NCBI GenBank assembly: GCA_900545335.1
Contig: UQYP01000003.1
Coordinates: forward strand, 124,001 to 188,000
DNA length: 64,000 nucleotides
Source: an uncultured Sutterella sp.
Lineage (GTDB): Bacteria; Pseudomonadota; Gammaproteobacteria; Burkholderiales; Burkholderiaceae_F
Reading direction: 5' to 3'
The notes under the pieces are model-generated. The model was not told where the DNA came from, made no database searches, and saw only the letters and a list, made by a program, of their open reading frames with translations. Numbering within the stretch: the stretch's first letter is position 1; each line of letters begins with the position of its first letter. Positions 45,476-54,175 of the stretch are shown here, piece after piece. Position numbers and translations under genes: made by a program.

Positions 45476-46276
45476 ATGGGATTTATGTCGGGATTTGTAG
45501 AAGGCTTCTTCTTTAATACAGATAATCGAACCTATTGGCTTCCTCAGCATTTCGGTTTAAAAGCAAAACGCTTTAAAACAACATCTGCTGCCGGCCATCA
45601 GATAGCCGGATTAATCCTTGAATCAAAAAAGATAGAGACAGTGGGGACCATTCTCTTTTTTACCCCGGCCTTGTACAACTTTTCTTTCAATATCGGTCAG
45701 GCTGCTTTTTTAACCGATAACGGTTTTAACGTGTTGATGTTTGACTACAGCGGCAGCGGCGGCAGTCAGGGCCGCTCAACGATTGCCGGATTGAAGTCAG
45801 ACGCCCAAGCTGTATGGGATTGGTTTAAACAGTCGGAATATTACCAAGGTAAAGTAGCGGTTTTTGCACAAGCTTTAGGGTGCGATGCCGCACTGCAGTT
45901 TTATGCAAATAATCAGCGTGAAGTTTGCGGTCTGGCGCTGGAATCCTGTTACGCTACAAGAAAAGGCTGGATTAAGGATAAATGGGGGCCGGTCATTGGA
46001 GATTTGGCTGCTTCCCAATTGAGTGTCGATGCAATAGAGCCCCAGGAAGTTTTACCGACGATTCGAGTCCCTTTAATTGAAATCTTTCCTGAAAAAGATA
46101 CCTATATTCACTCCAATCAAAAGAGTGCTGTTTTTAATGTGACACCGAAGTCTGCAGAAATCTGGAATGTTGCCGGCGCAAAATCCTTGTCCGTCTTCCC
46201 TCAATCAGTATCAAATCAGGAAAAGCTTGTTCACTTTTTTGAAAAGAAATGTTTTAAACATCAGTCTAAAAAATAA
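45476..46276 (+). CDS. Alpha/beta-hydrolase-fold protein lacking the catalytic triad
   Basis: A 266-residue protein of the YfhR/BEM46-like alpha/beta-hydrolase group. The oxyanion-region strand is TILFFTPALYN, and VLMFDYSGSGGSQGR matches the family YRGYG-x-S-x-G region. Where relatives have the nucleophile elbow GQSLGG, this protein reads AQALGC (residues 131-136), so the nucleophile Ser is Ala. The region where the catalytic His is expected reads GAKSLSVF. It is therefore probably not a serine hydrolase. The ATG at 45476 follows AAGGAG. It precedes hutD by 8 bases, so it is likely co-expressed. Confidence 0.75.
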   Translation: MGFMSGFVEGFFFNTDNRTYWLPQHFGLKAKRFKTTSAAGHQIAGLILESKKIETVGTILFFTPALYNFSFNIGQAAFLTDNGFNVLMFDYSGSGGSQGRSTIAGLKSDAQAVWDWFKQSEYYQGKVAVFAQALGCDAALQFYANNQREVCGLALESCYATRKGWIKDKWGPVIGDLAASQLSVDAIEPQEVLPTIRVPLIEIFPEKDTYIHSNQKSAVFNVTPKSAEIWNVAGAKSLSVFPQSVSNQEKLVHFFEKKCFKHQSKK

Positions 46277-46284
46277 GGATAGAT

Positions 46285-46887
46285 ATGCTCAAATACCGAA
46301 TAATCAAACCTACCGAGTTTTTAGTACATGAATGGTCCGGAGGAACGACCGCGGAAATATTTTTGTTACCGGAAACCGCAGATTATCGGAAAAAAGATTT
46401 TGAGATCCGAGTCTCTTCTGCTCAAATTCTGACCGAAGGCACTCCCTATTCTGATTTCACCGGCTTTTCCCGCCTAATCTGTCCGATTGAAGGCGAGATG
46501 CACATTGAGCATGAGCACCATCATCAGGCTTATCTGAAAACATTTGAGGTCGATCGGTTTGATGGTGCTTGGAACACTCAGTCATTCGGAATTTGCACCG
46601 ATTTTAATCTGCTCTTTGCTAAAAATTGGCAAGGTTTAATGCAGCATCGCCGGGGTTCCTTCGAGTCTGAACTCGGAGCTATGAGCTACCACGGTCTTTT
46701 TAGTTGCTCGGAACAGCCGATTCTAATTGAGATACAAGATGACACCTTAAAACCGATTCTTTTGAAATTAGAAAAAAAGGATTTCCTGATTCTTTATGAA
46801 GAGCACACCACAACCATTAAAGTTAAGGCTCCTAAAGAGGCCTCAATGATTTATTTGATGTTTTCTGAGTGTTCCGACGATATCTGA
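46285..46887 (+). CDS. hutD: HutD/Ves-family cupin protein
   Basis: A 200-residue HutD-family cupin. Visible features are the conserved start WSGGTTAEIFLLPE, the SSAQI-x-x-EGTPYSDF block and FSRLICPIEGEM. HutD genes sit in histidine-utilisation operons; the role is thought to be binding of N-formimino-glutamate or a related metabolite to tune the pathway, but it is not settled. The formiminoglutamate genes fchA and ftcD lie 1.1 kb downstream. Its last 37 bases overlap the convergent LysR gene. Confidence 0.87.
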   Translation: MLKYRIIKPTEFLVHEWSGGTTAEIFLLPETADYRKKDFEIRVSSAQILTEGTPYSDFTGFSRLICPIEGEMHIEHEHHHQAYLKTFEVDRFDGAWNTQSFGICTDFNLLFAKNWQGLMQHRRGSFESELGAMSYHGLFSCSEQPILIEIQDDTLKPILLKLEKKDFLILYEEHTTTIKVKAPKEASMIYLMFSECSDDI

Positions 46888-47873
46888 TTGTCAGCAACCG
46901 CTATACCTTTTTGTAAATTGGGATATTTTTCTAAGACCTTTTGCAGTCTCGGTAACACATCCTGGCGCAATCCTTCAAGGAAAATATCCCTGACTTTATG
47001 CAGCCAGGCTAAGGGATAGTCAAATCGGGCGTAAGCGTACATACTTCTGTAGGTCATCTGTCCCGGAACCGGGACAATGCCTACTTCATTGAACATTTCT
47101 TCGCCTTCGGCGAGCAGAGCAGAGGGTTGAGTGATCCCCCAAGCCATACCGGATTGAACTAATGAGAAAACCAGACGATTACTGTCGACCTCAATGCGGC
47201 TTGGAATGAGACCGATTTTTTCGTTGAAAAATTGCTCAGTTTGCCAACTCGATGAAGTGTTTGAAGTGTAATGGGCAAAAGGCAATCCGATTAACATCAT
47301 ATTTTCCCAATCCCAAACCGTGCGTTTTTGGGCAATCTCCTTTGGCAAAATGAGAATATGAGGTTCAGAAAACAAAAATAGTTTTAAAAATTTGTTGGAG
47401 TCCAGAGCATGATCACTGGCGATGACCACATCAACTTTGCCTGAAATCAGCTTTTCGATTAAATCATTGGTGACACCGGACTGAAGATGGACTTTTGAGA
47501 AGTCTTTTAAAACGCTTTGAAAGAAAAATGAGGAGAGGTTGAAAATCATGCTCTCAACGGTTCCGATCTTCAGAATCGGTTTATAAGAATTTCTTTTTTG
47601 AAGACTTTGAAGCGTTTGCTCTAAATTAGAGTTCTGGGCTTGCAATTCAGCTCGAAGAATTAATGCCTCAGGAGTTAGTTTCAGGGGTCTTTGCCCTTTT
47701 TCAAACAGATCAAAGCCCAATTGTTTTTGCAGAGCGGAGATTTGTTGAGAAACAGCACTTTGAGTGATCCCCAGCACTTTTCCTGCCATCGTATAGCTGC
47801 GGTGGGCAGCTACAGCCAGAAAAACCTCAAAGGGACGGGACACAACCAAGGAAGAAAATTTTTTAGAGCACAT
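46851..47873 (-). CDS. LysR-family transcriptional regulator, copy 2
   Basis: A 340-residue LysR regulator. The helix-turn-helix reads SYTMAGKVLGITQSAVSQQI and the linker LGFDLFEKGQRPLKL. The frame is open to an ATG at 47885, but the ATG at 47873 has AAGGCGG close upstream and is the better start. It is divergent from the fchA-ftcD genes, so it is their likely regulator. Its 3' end overlaps hutD by 37 bases on the opposite strand. A CTAAC/GTTAG dyad and a TTAG-CTGT-CTAA dyad lie in the 133-bp divergent region. Confidence 0.88.
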   Translation of the reverse strand: MCSKKFSSLVVSRPFEVFLAVAAHRSYTMAGKVLGITQSAVSQQISALQKQLGFDLFEKGQRPLKLTPEALILRAELQAQNSNLEQTLQSLQKRNSYKPILKIGTVESMIFNLSSFFFQSVLKDFSKVHLQSGVTNDLIEKLISGKVDVVIASDHALDSNKFLKLFLFSEPHILILPKEIAQKRTVWDWENMMLIGLPFAHYTSNTSSSWQTEQFFNEKIGLIPSRIEVDSNRLVFSLVQSGMAWGITQPSALLAEGEEMFNEVGIVPVPGQMTYRSMYAYARFDYPLAWLHKVRDIFLEGLRQDVLPRLQKVLEKYPNLQKGIAVADNQISSEHSENIK

Positions 47874-48006
47874 TTCCGCCTTCATTAGTAATTTTTATGA
47901 TCTCAATGAGTCTAACACCGGGTTAGTTTCATTCTCAAGAAATATCTGAAAACATAAAACAAAATGGGTTAGCTGTCTAAAAAATGTTTATACGGAGTAC
48001 CGCCCC

Positions 48007-48639
48007 ATGCTTATGCGAGATCTTTCTTTAGCGGATTTCACCTCAGAGTTAGCCAGCTCTTCGCCTGCTCCGGGCGGCGGAAGTGCTTCAGCTTTAGCAG
48101 GCGCCTTGGCTGCCGCCCTCTCATCTATGGTTGCCAATCTGACGATCGGTAAAAAAGGTTACGAAAATCATTTTGATCAGATGAAAGAGGTTGCCGATCA
48201 AGCTGAGCAGTTACGCAAGGACTTAATTGCGTTAATCGATACGGATTCTGATAGTTTCAATGATTTTCTCCGTGCCATGAAATTACCCAAGCAGACAGAT
48301 GAAGAAAAAGCCGTCAGAGTTCAAAAGATTCAGCAATCCTTGAAGAAATCTTCAGAAATTCCCATGCAAATCGCTCAAAAGAGCTTCCTGATTTTTGATT
48401 TAGCCCGGAATGTTTTGATAAACGGCAATCAGAATGCGGTGACAGATGCTTTAGTGAGCGTTATGTTGGCAAGGACTGCGGTCTTCGGAGCCTTATTAAA
48501 TGTTCGAATTAATCTTCAGAGCATAAAGGACCAAAGTTACGTTGCAGAAATGTCAGCGCAGGCTGATTTATTGCAGCAGCAGACCTCAGAAAAAGAAAAA
48601 AGCCTTTTAGAGATAAAAAGTTTTTTGTTCACGTCTTAA
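48007..48639 (+). CDS. fchA: Formimidoyl-tetrahydrofolate cyclodeaminase
   Basis: A 210-residue member of the cyclodeaminase family, converting 5-formimino-THF to 5,10-methenyl-THF and ammonia. The glycine-rich folate-binding start SPAPGGGSASALAGALAAAL is typical. In animals this is the C-terminal domain of FTCD; here it is separate, as in many bacteria. It precedes the formimidoyltransferase by 16 bases and the two act in sequence. Confidence 0.9.
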   Translation: MLMRDLSLADFTSELASSSPAPGGGSASALAGALAAALSSMVANLTIGKKGYENHFDQMKEVADQAEQLRKDLIALIDTDSDSFNDFLRAMKLPKQTDEEKAVRVQKIQQSLKKSSEIPMQIAQKSFLIFDLARNVLINGNQNAVTDALVSVMLARTAVFGALLNVRINLQSIKDQSYVAEMSAQADLLQQQTSEKEKSLLEIKSFLFTS

Positions 48640-48655
48640 ATAAGGAGAAAGAGTC

Positions 48656-49549
48656 ATGAGCGAAAAAATTGTTGAATGTATCCCTAATTTCAGTGAGGGC
48701 CGCAATCAGGCAGTCATTGATGCAATCAGCGAAGCGGCCTCTTCTGTTGAGGGGGCCAGACTCATCAATGTCAATGTTGAGGCGAGTTATAACCGGTGCG
48801 TTCACACAATCGTGGGTGAACCTGATGCGGTAATTGAAGCGACGTTCAGAGCCTGCGCAAAGGCTGTCGAACTGATTGACATGAATAAGCATAAAGGGGA
48901 GCATCCCAGAATCGGTGCAATTGATGCCAGTCCCTTCGTGCCGGTCAGAAATGTGACGCTGGAAGAATGCGTCGATTATGCCAATCGATTGGGTGAACGT
49001 GTTGCAAACGAACTTAAAGTTCCGGTTTACCTTTACGAAGCGGCTGCCCGGAAACCCGAAAGAGTGAAATTACAGAATATCCGCCATCCCGAATATGAAG
49101 GACTGAAAGATTTGATCGGGCTGCCCGAATGGAAACCGGATTTCGGTGAAGCCGTGATGCACCCGACAGCAGGGGCCATGCCTTTGGGTGTAAGAGGTCC
49201 TTTGGTTGCATTTAATATTTCTTTGAGTACGCCTGACGTGAAGATCGCTAAGAAAATCGCTCAATCATTCAGAGAAGCGAAAGGCGGTTATAAAGATGCT
49301 CGAGCTATCGGTGTTTACGTTGAGGATCGCAACATTACTCAAGTGAGCTGCATGATCAATTACCAGGTCGTCCCCTTATACAGAATCATTGAAATGGTTC
49401 GCAGTGAAGCCAGGCGCTATGGCGTCAGTGTTATCGGTACCGATGTTTGCGGAATGATCTCTCGTGAAGCTTTAATGGACTGCTGTGAGTATTACATGCA
49501 GCTTGAGAACTTTGATCGTCACGCCCAAGTGCTCGAAGAGCTGATCTGA
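48656..49549 (+). CDS. ftcD: Glutamate formimidoyltransferase
   Basis: A 297-residue formimidoyltransferase that moves the formimino group of N-formimino-L-glutamate to tetrahydrofolate, giving glutamate. The start VECIPNFSEGRNQAVIDAI is the family signature; ASYNRCVHTIVG, MPLGVRGPLVAFN and DVCGMISREALMD follow. A strong AAGGAG site is present. The pathway step suits histidine breakdown, but hutH, hutU and hutI are not in the window. The lyase paralogue 2 gene follows after 159 bases. Confidence 0.95.
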   Translation: MSEKIVECIPNFSEGRNQAVIDAISEAASSVEGARLINVNVEASYNRCVHTIVGEPDAVIEATFRACAKAVELIDMNKHKGEHPRIGAIDASPFVPVRNVTLEECVDYANRLGERVANELKVPVYLYEAAARKPERVKLQNIRHPEYEGLKDLIGLPEWKPDFGEAVMHPTAGAMPLGVRGPLVAFNISLSTPDVKIAKKIAQSFREAKGGYKDARAIGVYVEDRNITQVSCMINYQVVPLYRIIEMVRSEARRYGVSVIGTDVCGMISREALMDCCEYYMQLENFDRHAQVLEELI

Positions 49550-49656
49550 CAAGAAGAAATGATCTTTAAATCAGGTCGATTTAGAGAGGGTATTAATTTT
49601 TTTTATAGTAAAGGAACTCCGGTGTCTTTTGCTAGATACTCATAAACAGCGCAGAT

Positions 49657-49673
49657 GATGATTTCACGTCATC
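49657..49673. promoter_or_regulatory. Dyad upstream of lyase paralogue 2
   Basis: GATGA-TTTCACG-TCATC, an inverted repeat with 5-bp arms, 36 bases before the lyase ATG. It may be an operator or part of the leader. Weak evidence. Confidence 0.3.
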
Positions 49674-49708
49674 GCATGTTTTAACGATTTTTTTCAATGG
49701 AGAAATTC

Positions 49709-51214
49709 ATGTCTGAAAAAATTCACCGCGGTAAGATTAAGACTCCGCCTGATCCGTTGGTTGTTAAGTATTTGATTGCTCCCGGCATTAAGGCTGACAT
49801 TAAATACCGTTATCAGGCCTTTTTGGACTGCAATAAAGCACACGTTTTGATGCTGGCCAAACAAAAAATTGTCACTAAAGAGGTGGCGGCTGCCATTCTT
49901 CGCTGCAACAACGAATTGGCTGCTATGGGTGACGGTCCGACGTTTGAAGTCGATCCCGGTCGTGAAGACTTCTATTTCAATATTGAAGCCTATCTGATTG
50001 AACATGTCGGTATTGAAATCGGCGGTCAACAGCATACCGCTCGTTCCCGTAACGACTTGTATGCAACCTGCGCTCGACTCGGTGTTCGTAAAGCTTACTT
50101 TGAAATTTGCCATATCTACAACAGAATGCGTCAGGCTATTCTTGATGTGGCAGTTCAAAATACGGATGCAGTCTTTGCCGGTTACACGCACATGCAGCCG
50201 TCTGAACCGATCACTTTTGCTCATTACTGCTCAGCTGTTTTAAACGCTATGCAGCGTGACTACCGCCGTATTGCTCACTGCTATGAAGCTTTGAACATTT
50301 GCCCGTTGGGCGGCGGTTCCATGGGTTCGACAACTTGGGATATTGACAGAAATTACACGGCTAAACTTCTGGGCTTTGACGCTCCGGTTGATAATTCAAT
50401 TGACTGTGTCGCCTCCCGTGATTTCACAACAGACATTCTTGCAGTGCTCTCTCTGTCGGCCAACACGTTGAGCCGCTTCTGCCAAGACTTGTATGTTTGG
50501 GCTACGCCCGATTACGGTTATGTTGAAGTATCTGACAGCTGTGCAGTCTGCTCTTCTATCATGCCGCAAAAGAAGAATCCTTGGGTTTTGGAACACATCA
50601 AGGCTAAAGCTGCTCACGTTGAAGGCGCATTTATGAGCGCTTTAAACGTCCTGAAGAACGTTATTTACTCGCACAGTGAAGATACATGCGGTGAAGCGGC
50701 TAAGTACCTCTTTACCGGTATCGATGAAATGAAGGAAATGTGCGAATTGATGGAAGTGAGCATCAAGGGCATTACGGTCAAGAAGGATCGGATGCTTGAA
50801 ACGGCTCGCGGCAACTTCTGCACAGTGACGGAATTGGCCAACTACTTAGTGCGTCATGACAAGATCAGTTTCCGCATGGCCCACGACATCGTGGCTGATG
50901 TGGTTGCTTACATGATTGAACATGACAAGAAGGCCGATGAAATCGGTACGGATGTTGTCAATCCTATCTTCATGCGCCTCTTCGGTCGTACGACCACGAT
51001 GACGGACGAAGAAGTTCGTGCTGCTCTTGATCCGACCAAGATTGCTTACGCTAAGAAGTGCATCGGCGGTACGGCTCCTGAAGAAGTGACTCGCCAATTG
51101 AAGAGCCGTCAAGCGGTTCTCGATAGCGACAATGCTGAATTGGCTGCCCGTGAATCTGCTGTGGCAGAAGCCAAGGCAGAACTCGAAGCAGAAGTCGCTA
51201 AGATGATTGCTTAA
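49709..51214 (+). CDS. Argininosuccinate lyase-like C-N lyase, paralogue 2
   Basis: A 501-residue ASL-superfamily lyase. Signature regions are intact: HTARSRND, GYTHMQPSEP and SSIMPQKKNP. As in the other two paralogues the ASL GALAGT segment is replaced (GGGSMGSTTWDIDR). The C-terminal about 45 residues form a charged heptad helix ending EAEVAKMIA. The ATG at 49709 has GGAG 8 bases upstream; the frame continues 4 codons further. Very similar to paralogue 3, much less so to paralogue 1. It follows ftcD and has its own leader and terminator, so it can be expressed alone. Likely releases fumarate from an N-substituted aspartate; the substrate is unknown. Confidence 0.87.
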   Translation: MSEKIHRGKIKTPPDPLVVKYLIAPGIKADIKYRYQAFLDCNKAHVLMLAKQKIVTKEVAAAILRCNNELAAMGDGPTFEVDPGREDFYFNIEAYLIEHVGIEIGGQQHTARSRNDLYATCARLGVRKAYFEICHIYNRMRQAILDVAVQNTDAVFAGYTHMQPSEPITFAHYCSAVLNAMQRDYRRIAHCYEALNICPLGGGSMGSTTWDIDRNYTAKLLGFDAPVDNSIDCVASRDFTTDILAVLSLSANTLSRFCQDLYVWATPDYGYVEVSDSCAVCSSIMPQKKNPWVLEHIKAKAAHVEGAFMSALNVLKNVIYSHSEDTCGEAAKYLFTGIDEMKEMCELMEVSIKGITVKKDRMLETARGNFCTVTELANYLVRHDKISFRMAHDIVADVVAYMIEHDKKADEIGTDVVNPIFMRLFGRTTTMTDEEVRAALDPTKIAYAKKCIGGTAPEEVTRQLKSRQAVLDSDNAELAARESAVAEAKAELEAEVAKMIA

Positions 51215-51230
51215 AATTTAAGCATTTCAG

Positions 51231-51267
51231 AAAGGCACTCCCGAATGAAATTTTGGAGTGCCTTTTT
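51231..51267 (+). terminator. Terminator after lyase paralogue 2
   Basis: Arms AAAGGCACTCC and GGAGTGCCTTT with a 13-base loop, followed by TTCTTT. It lies 17 bases after the stop. This is a typical rho-independent terminator. Confidence 0.85.
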
Positions 51268-51301
51268 CTTTCAATTAACCGAACGCAGCTGCATTTAAAA
51301 G

Positions 51302-52680
51302 CTATGCATTGAATGCCTTATCTAAAAAAGCTTCGGCGTTTTCCATTTGGACTTTAACGGCCTCGGGAGACGTACCGCCGTAAGACTTTCTGGCTCCGAC
51401 TGAGTGCTCAAGACTGATTTCTTGATAGATGTCTTCATCAAACAGTTCGGAGTGTTGTTTAAACTCATCCATTGTCAATTGGTAGAAGGTCTTGTTATTT
51501 TCAACACAATATCGAACCGTTTCACCGACCACACGATGTGCGTCACGGAAGGGCATTCCTTTCTTAACCAAATAATCTGCCATATCGGTAGCAGTCGAGA
51601 AGCCGTTGGAAGCTGCTTTATAGGTTCTTTCAGAGTTAATATCATCGGGGCCATGACCTTCATCATATCCTGCCAGAGGTCGATCGCAGCATTGGAGAGG
51701 AAAATATCTTCCTGCATGTCCTTATCGTAGGCCAACGGAATACCTTTCATCATGGTCAGCGACGACATCAGATATCCGAACATGCGACTGGAACGTCCTT
51801 TAATCAGTTCAGCAAAGTCACAGTTTTTCTTTTGAGGCATGATGGAAGACCCCGTCGTGAAGTCATCAGACAATTCCAGGAATTTATATTCTTGGCTCGC
51901 AAAAATGATGATTTCTTCACATAGGCGCGACAAGTGCATGTAACTCATCGCTGCAATAGAGGCGAACTCAATGCAATAGTCCCGATCCGCTACTGAGTCA
52001 ATGCTGTTTTCAGTGGGCTTTTTAAAACCCAGCTGCTTAGCGGTTGACCAGCGGTCAATCGGAAAGTCTGTACCGGCCAAGGCGGCAGCGCCTAAGGGAC
52101 ATTCACAGAGACGGTCAATGTAGCCTTGCAAGCAGTCGTAGTCACGCTTGAGCATCCAGAAATACGCCATAATCCAGTAGGAAACCAATACGGGCTGAGC
52201 AGTCTGTAGATGAGTAAAGCCCGGCATGATTTTCCCAAAGTTCTTTTCGGCTTGTTCATAAATTGACTTTTGAACTTCCAGGATCAAGTGCTGACATTCT
52301 TTGGCAGCGTCTCTCATATAAAGATAGCTGTCTACAATACATTGATCGTTTCGGCTGCGGCCGGTATGCAGCCGACCGCCTGTCGGGCCAATGATTTGCG
52401 TCAGTCGCTTTTCAATGGCCATATGAATGTCTTCATCTTCAGCGACAAATTTAAATTGACCGTCTTCAATTTCTTTTAATACTTGTTTCAGGCCCTTTTT
52501 AATGAGTTCAACATCGTCTTCATTAAGGATGCCGGTTTCTCCCAACATTGTGACGTGAGCAAGACTGCCCCGGATGTCATAACGGCAAAGTCTTATTTGG
52601 TCTTTTATTGCTGCTCCGAACTCTTCTACAAATTCCGAAGGAACTTCACTAAATCGGCCTCCTCACATCTTATTTGACAT
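51302..52680 (-). pseudogene. Broken argininosuccinate lyase (nonsense plus frameshift)
   Basis: Read from an ATG at 52680, this is a true ASL-type sequence (GGRFSEVPSEFVEEFGAAIK, GRLHTGRSRND, GFTHLQTAQP, GAAALAGTDFPIDR). Codon 6, which is the near-invariant Trp of MWGGRF, is TGA (52663-52665). A second lesion at about 51638-51645 shifts the frame: before it the sequence reads KVMAPMI, and after it INSERTYKAASNGF in another frame, continuing DMADYLVKKGMPFRDAH to a stop at 51302. The ATG-to-stop length, 1379 bases, is not a multiple of three. The catalytic loop also reads SSIMPQKKNC, with the usual Pro after KKN replaced. A good GGAG site still precedes the ATG. Confidence 0.9.
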
Positions 52681-52798
52681 GATGATCTCCTTTTAGAAAG
52701 ACTAAACAATCAATTCAAACCTCAATGAATAACTTCTTAGCTCAAAATAGATCCGGATTTGGCCTGAGTCAACTAGTTTAAATATCCTGTTTAAATTA

Positions 52799-52818
52799 AG
52801 ATTAGTTCTGACTAATCT
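52799..52818. promoter_or_regulatory. Perfect 20-bp dyad, candidate LysR operator
   Basis: AGATTAGT-TCTG-ACTAATCT, with 8-bp arms and a 4-bp spacer, 119 bases upstream of the broken ASL start. The core TTAG-N6-CTAA recurs at 42606 and, with N5, at 58046. A conserved operator left in front of a dead gene suggests the loss of the gene is recent. Confidence 0.6.
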
Positions 52819-52884
52819 GGGAGTAAGGAAAAGGCTGTTAATCTAATTATGAGAAAAATCTCAATAGGTCTGCGAAAAACTGAC

Positions 52885-52917
52885 CAAAAAAGACCCCGAA
52901 ACGGTGGCTTCGGGGGG
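52885..52917 (-). terminator. Terminator of LysR copy 3
   Basis: On the minus strand CCCCGAA pairs with TTCGGGG across a short loop and is followed by TC and TTTTTT. It lies about 145 bases after the LysR stop, which makes for a long 3' untranslated end. Confidence 0.7.
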
Positions 52918-53060
52918 TGAAATGTGTCTGATGTTAAAGGAGACACTTACCAGAGGTAACTATTACAGGGAGAAACAAATCTGCGTCACAGTAATCTTCT
53001 CTTTTTTGTATCTCCCTTACCAGGAAAATAAGAGTAACTATATTTAAAAATTAATTTTTC

Positions 53061-54029
53061 TTATTCAAGAATAGAAATGGAATTTACCAGCATCGGGTTG
53101 ATCTGATGCATCTTCGGAATAACCATTTCGGTGATGGTTTGCCTGACAAAACCCTTAACTTTCTCCGCAATCGGTTCATAGTAAGAACTGCTATACAGAA
53201 CGTAGGCAACACGCTTAGCCTGAAGTGCATGTAATTTATGAATACTGACGTTCTGAAGAAAATCTTTCGCAGCCCAAAGTCCTAAGGTTGGCATCACTGA
53301 CCAACCGCAGCCTTGCGATATGAGGCTCAAGACAGTCTGATTGGTATCTGCTTCAATGAGGTGAGGGGAGTAGACATTGCACTGTCTTAGAACCCGTTCA
53401 ATCTGAATGGCGTCCAAACTCAAGTCATTAAAACGAATGACAGGCAAATCTTGAATCAGTCGAAGCATATCGGTCATATGCTTGATTTTGCCCTCATATT
53501 TTTTAGGCGCAACAATCAGAAAATCTTCATTGTGCAAATGCAGCGCCCGAATGTCTTTTTGTTTCAACAAGGGATCAGTCGCGATTGCAATATCAATCTT
53601 TTTATTAAGAAGCATCTCACAGACTGCTGGCGTGTTAAATGTATACATCGACAAACTGCTCGTGAGGGGCAGCAGTTTTTGTACCATATAAGGCACGCAG
53701 CAAATACTGATTGAGTCCGAAGTTCCGATTCTTAAATGAGGGGTGACACCATGCATGGACTGCATGACTTCAGTGGCTAAGCCTTCTAACGAAGTCAGAA
53801 TCTCCGCACTTCTATTTTGCAGAATTCGGCCGGCTTGGGTTAAAGAAATAGGGCGAGAAGTTCGGTCAAATAATGGAGTACCCAAGGCCTCTTCTAATTT
53901 ATGTATAGAGGAGGATATGGCAGGCTGAGTAATTCCCAGTCGTTTGGCCGCGGCACTCATGTTGCAGTCCTGGCTAACTTCGAGAAATGCTTTTAAGCTG
54001 GAGAAGTCAATGTCTTGTTTGGAAATCAT
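53061..54029 (-). CDS. LysR-family transcriptional regulator, copy 3
   Basis: A 322-residue LysR regulator with helix-turn-helix NMSAAAKRLGITQPAISSSI and linker TPLFDRTSRPISL. An AGGAGGG site precedes the ATG. It lies downstream of an EamA transporter and upstream of the broken ASL, all on the minus strand. Its target is probably the EamA/lyase paralogue 3 control region or the broken ASL gene. Confidence 0.9.
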   Translation of the reverse strand: MISKQDIDFSSLKAFLEVSQDCNMSAAAKRLGITQPAISSSIHKLEEALGTPLFDRTSRPISLTQAGRILQNRSAEILTSLEGLATEVMQSMHGVTPHLRIGTSDSISICCVPYMVQKLLPLTSSLSMYTFNTPAVCEMLLNKKIDIAIATDPLLKQKDIRALHLHNEDFLIVAPKKYEGKIKHMTDMLRLIQDLPVIRFNDLSLDAIQIERVLRQCNVYSPHLIEADTNQTVLSLISQGCGWSVMPTLGLWAAKDFLQNVSIHKLHALQAKRVAYVLYSSSYYEPIAEKVKGFVRQTITEMVIPKMHQINPMLVNSISILE

Positions 54030-54120
54030 GAATTAGCCCTCCTGATTCAAATATATTGGAGAGCCAGAGGGTTTTCTGAATTATTGATGAATTTTATAGA
54101 GCGGATAAGATTTTATTATA

Positions 54121-54154
54121 AAAGCCCATCAAAACACAATGTCTGATGGGCTTT
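54121..54154 (-). terminator. Terminator after the EamA gene at 54176
   Basis: Perfect arms AAAGCCCATCA and TGATGGGCTTT with a 12-base loop, followed on the minus strand by TATAATAAAATC. It lies 22 bases after the transporter stop. Confidence 0.75.
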
Positions 54155-54175
54155 ATTGACAGAAATTCTTCTGTT

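Larger units (their letters stand above)
52681..53060. other. 380-bp gap between broken ASL and LysR copy 3
   Basis: No gene is visible. It contains the perfect AGATTAGT/ACTAATCT dyad (52799-52818), which faces the broken ASL, and the minus-strand terminator of the LysR gene (52885-52917). The remainder is AT-rich and unremarkable. Confidence 0.6.

Noticed and set aside
52663..52665. TGA in the broken ASL as recoded Trp or selenocysteine
   Set aside because: A second, unrelated frameshift lies in the same gene, TGA is used as a normal stop by neighbouring genes (for example at 7031 and 38523), and no SECIS-like stem follows directly. Gene decay is simpler.
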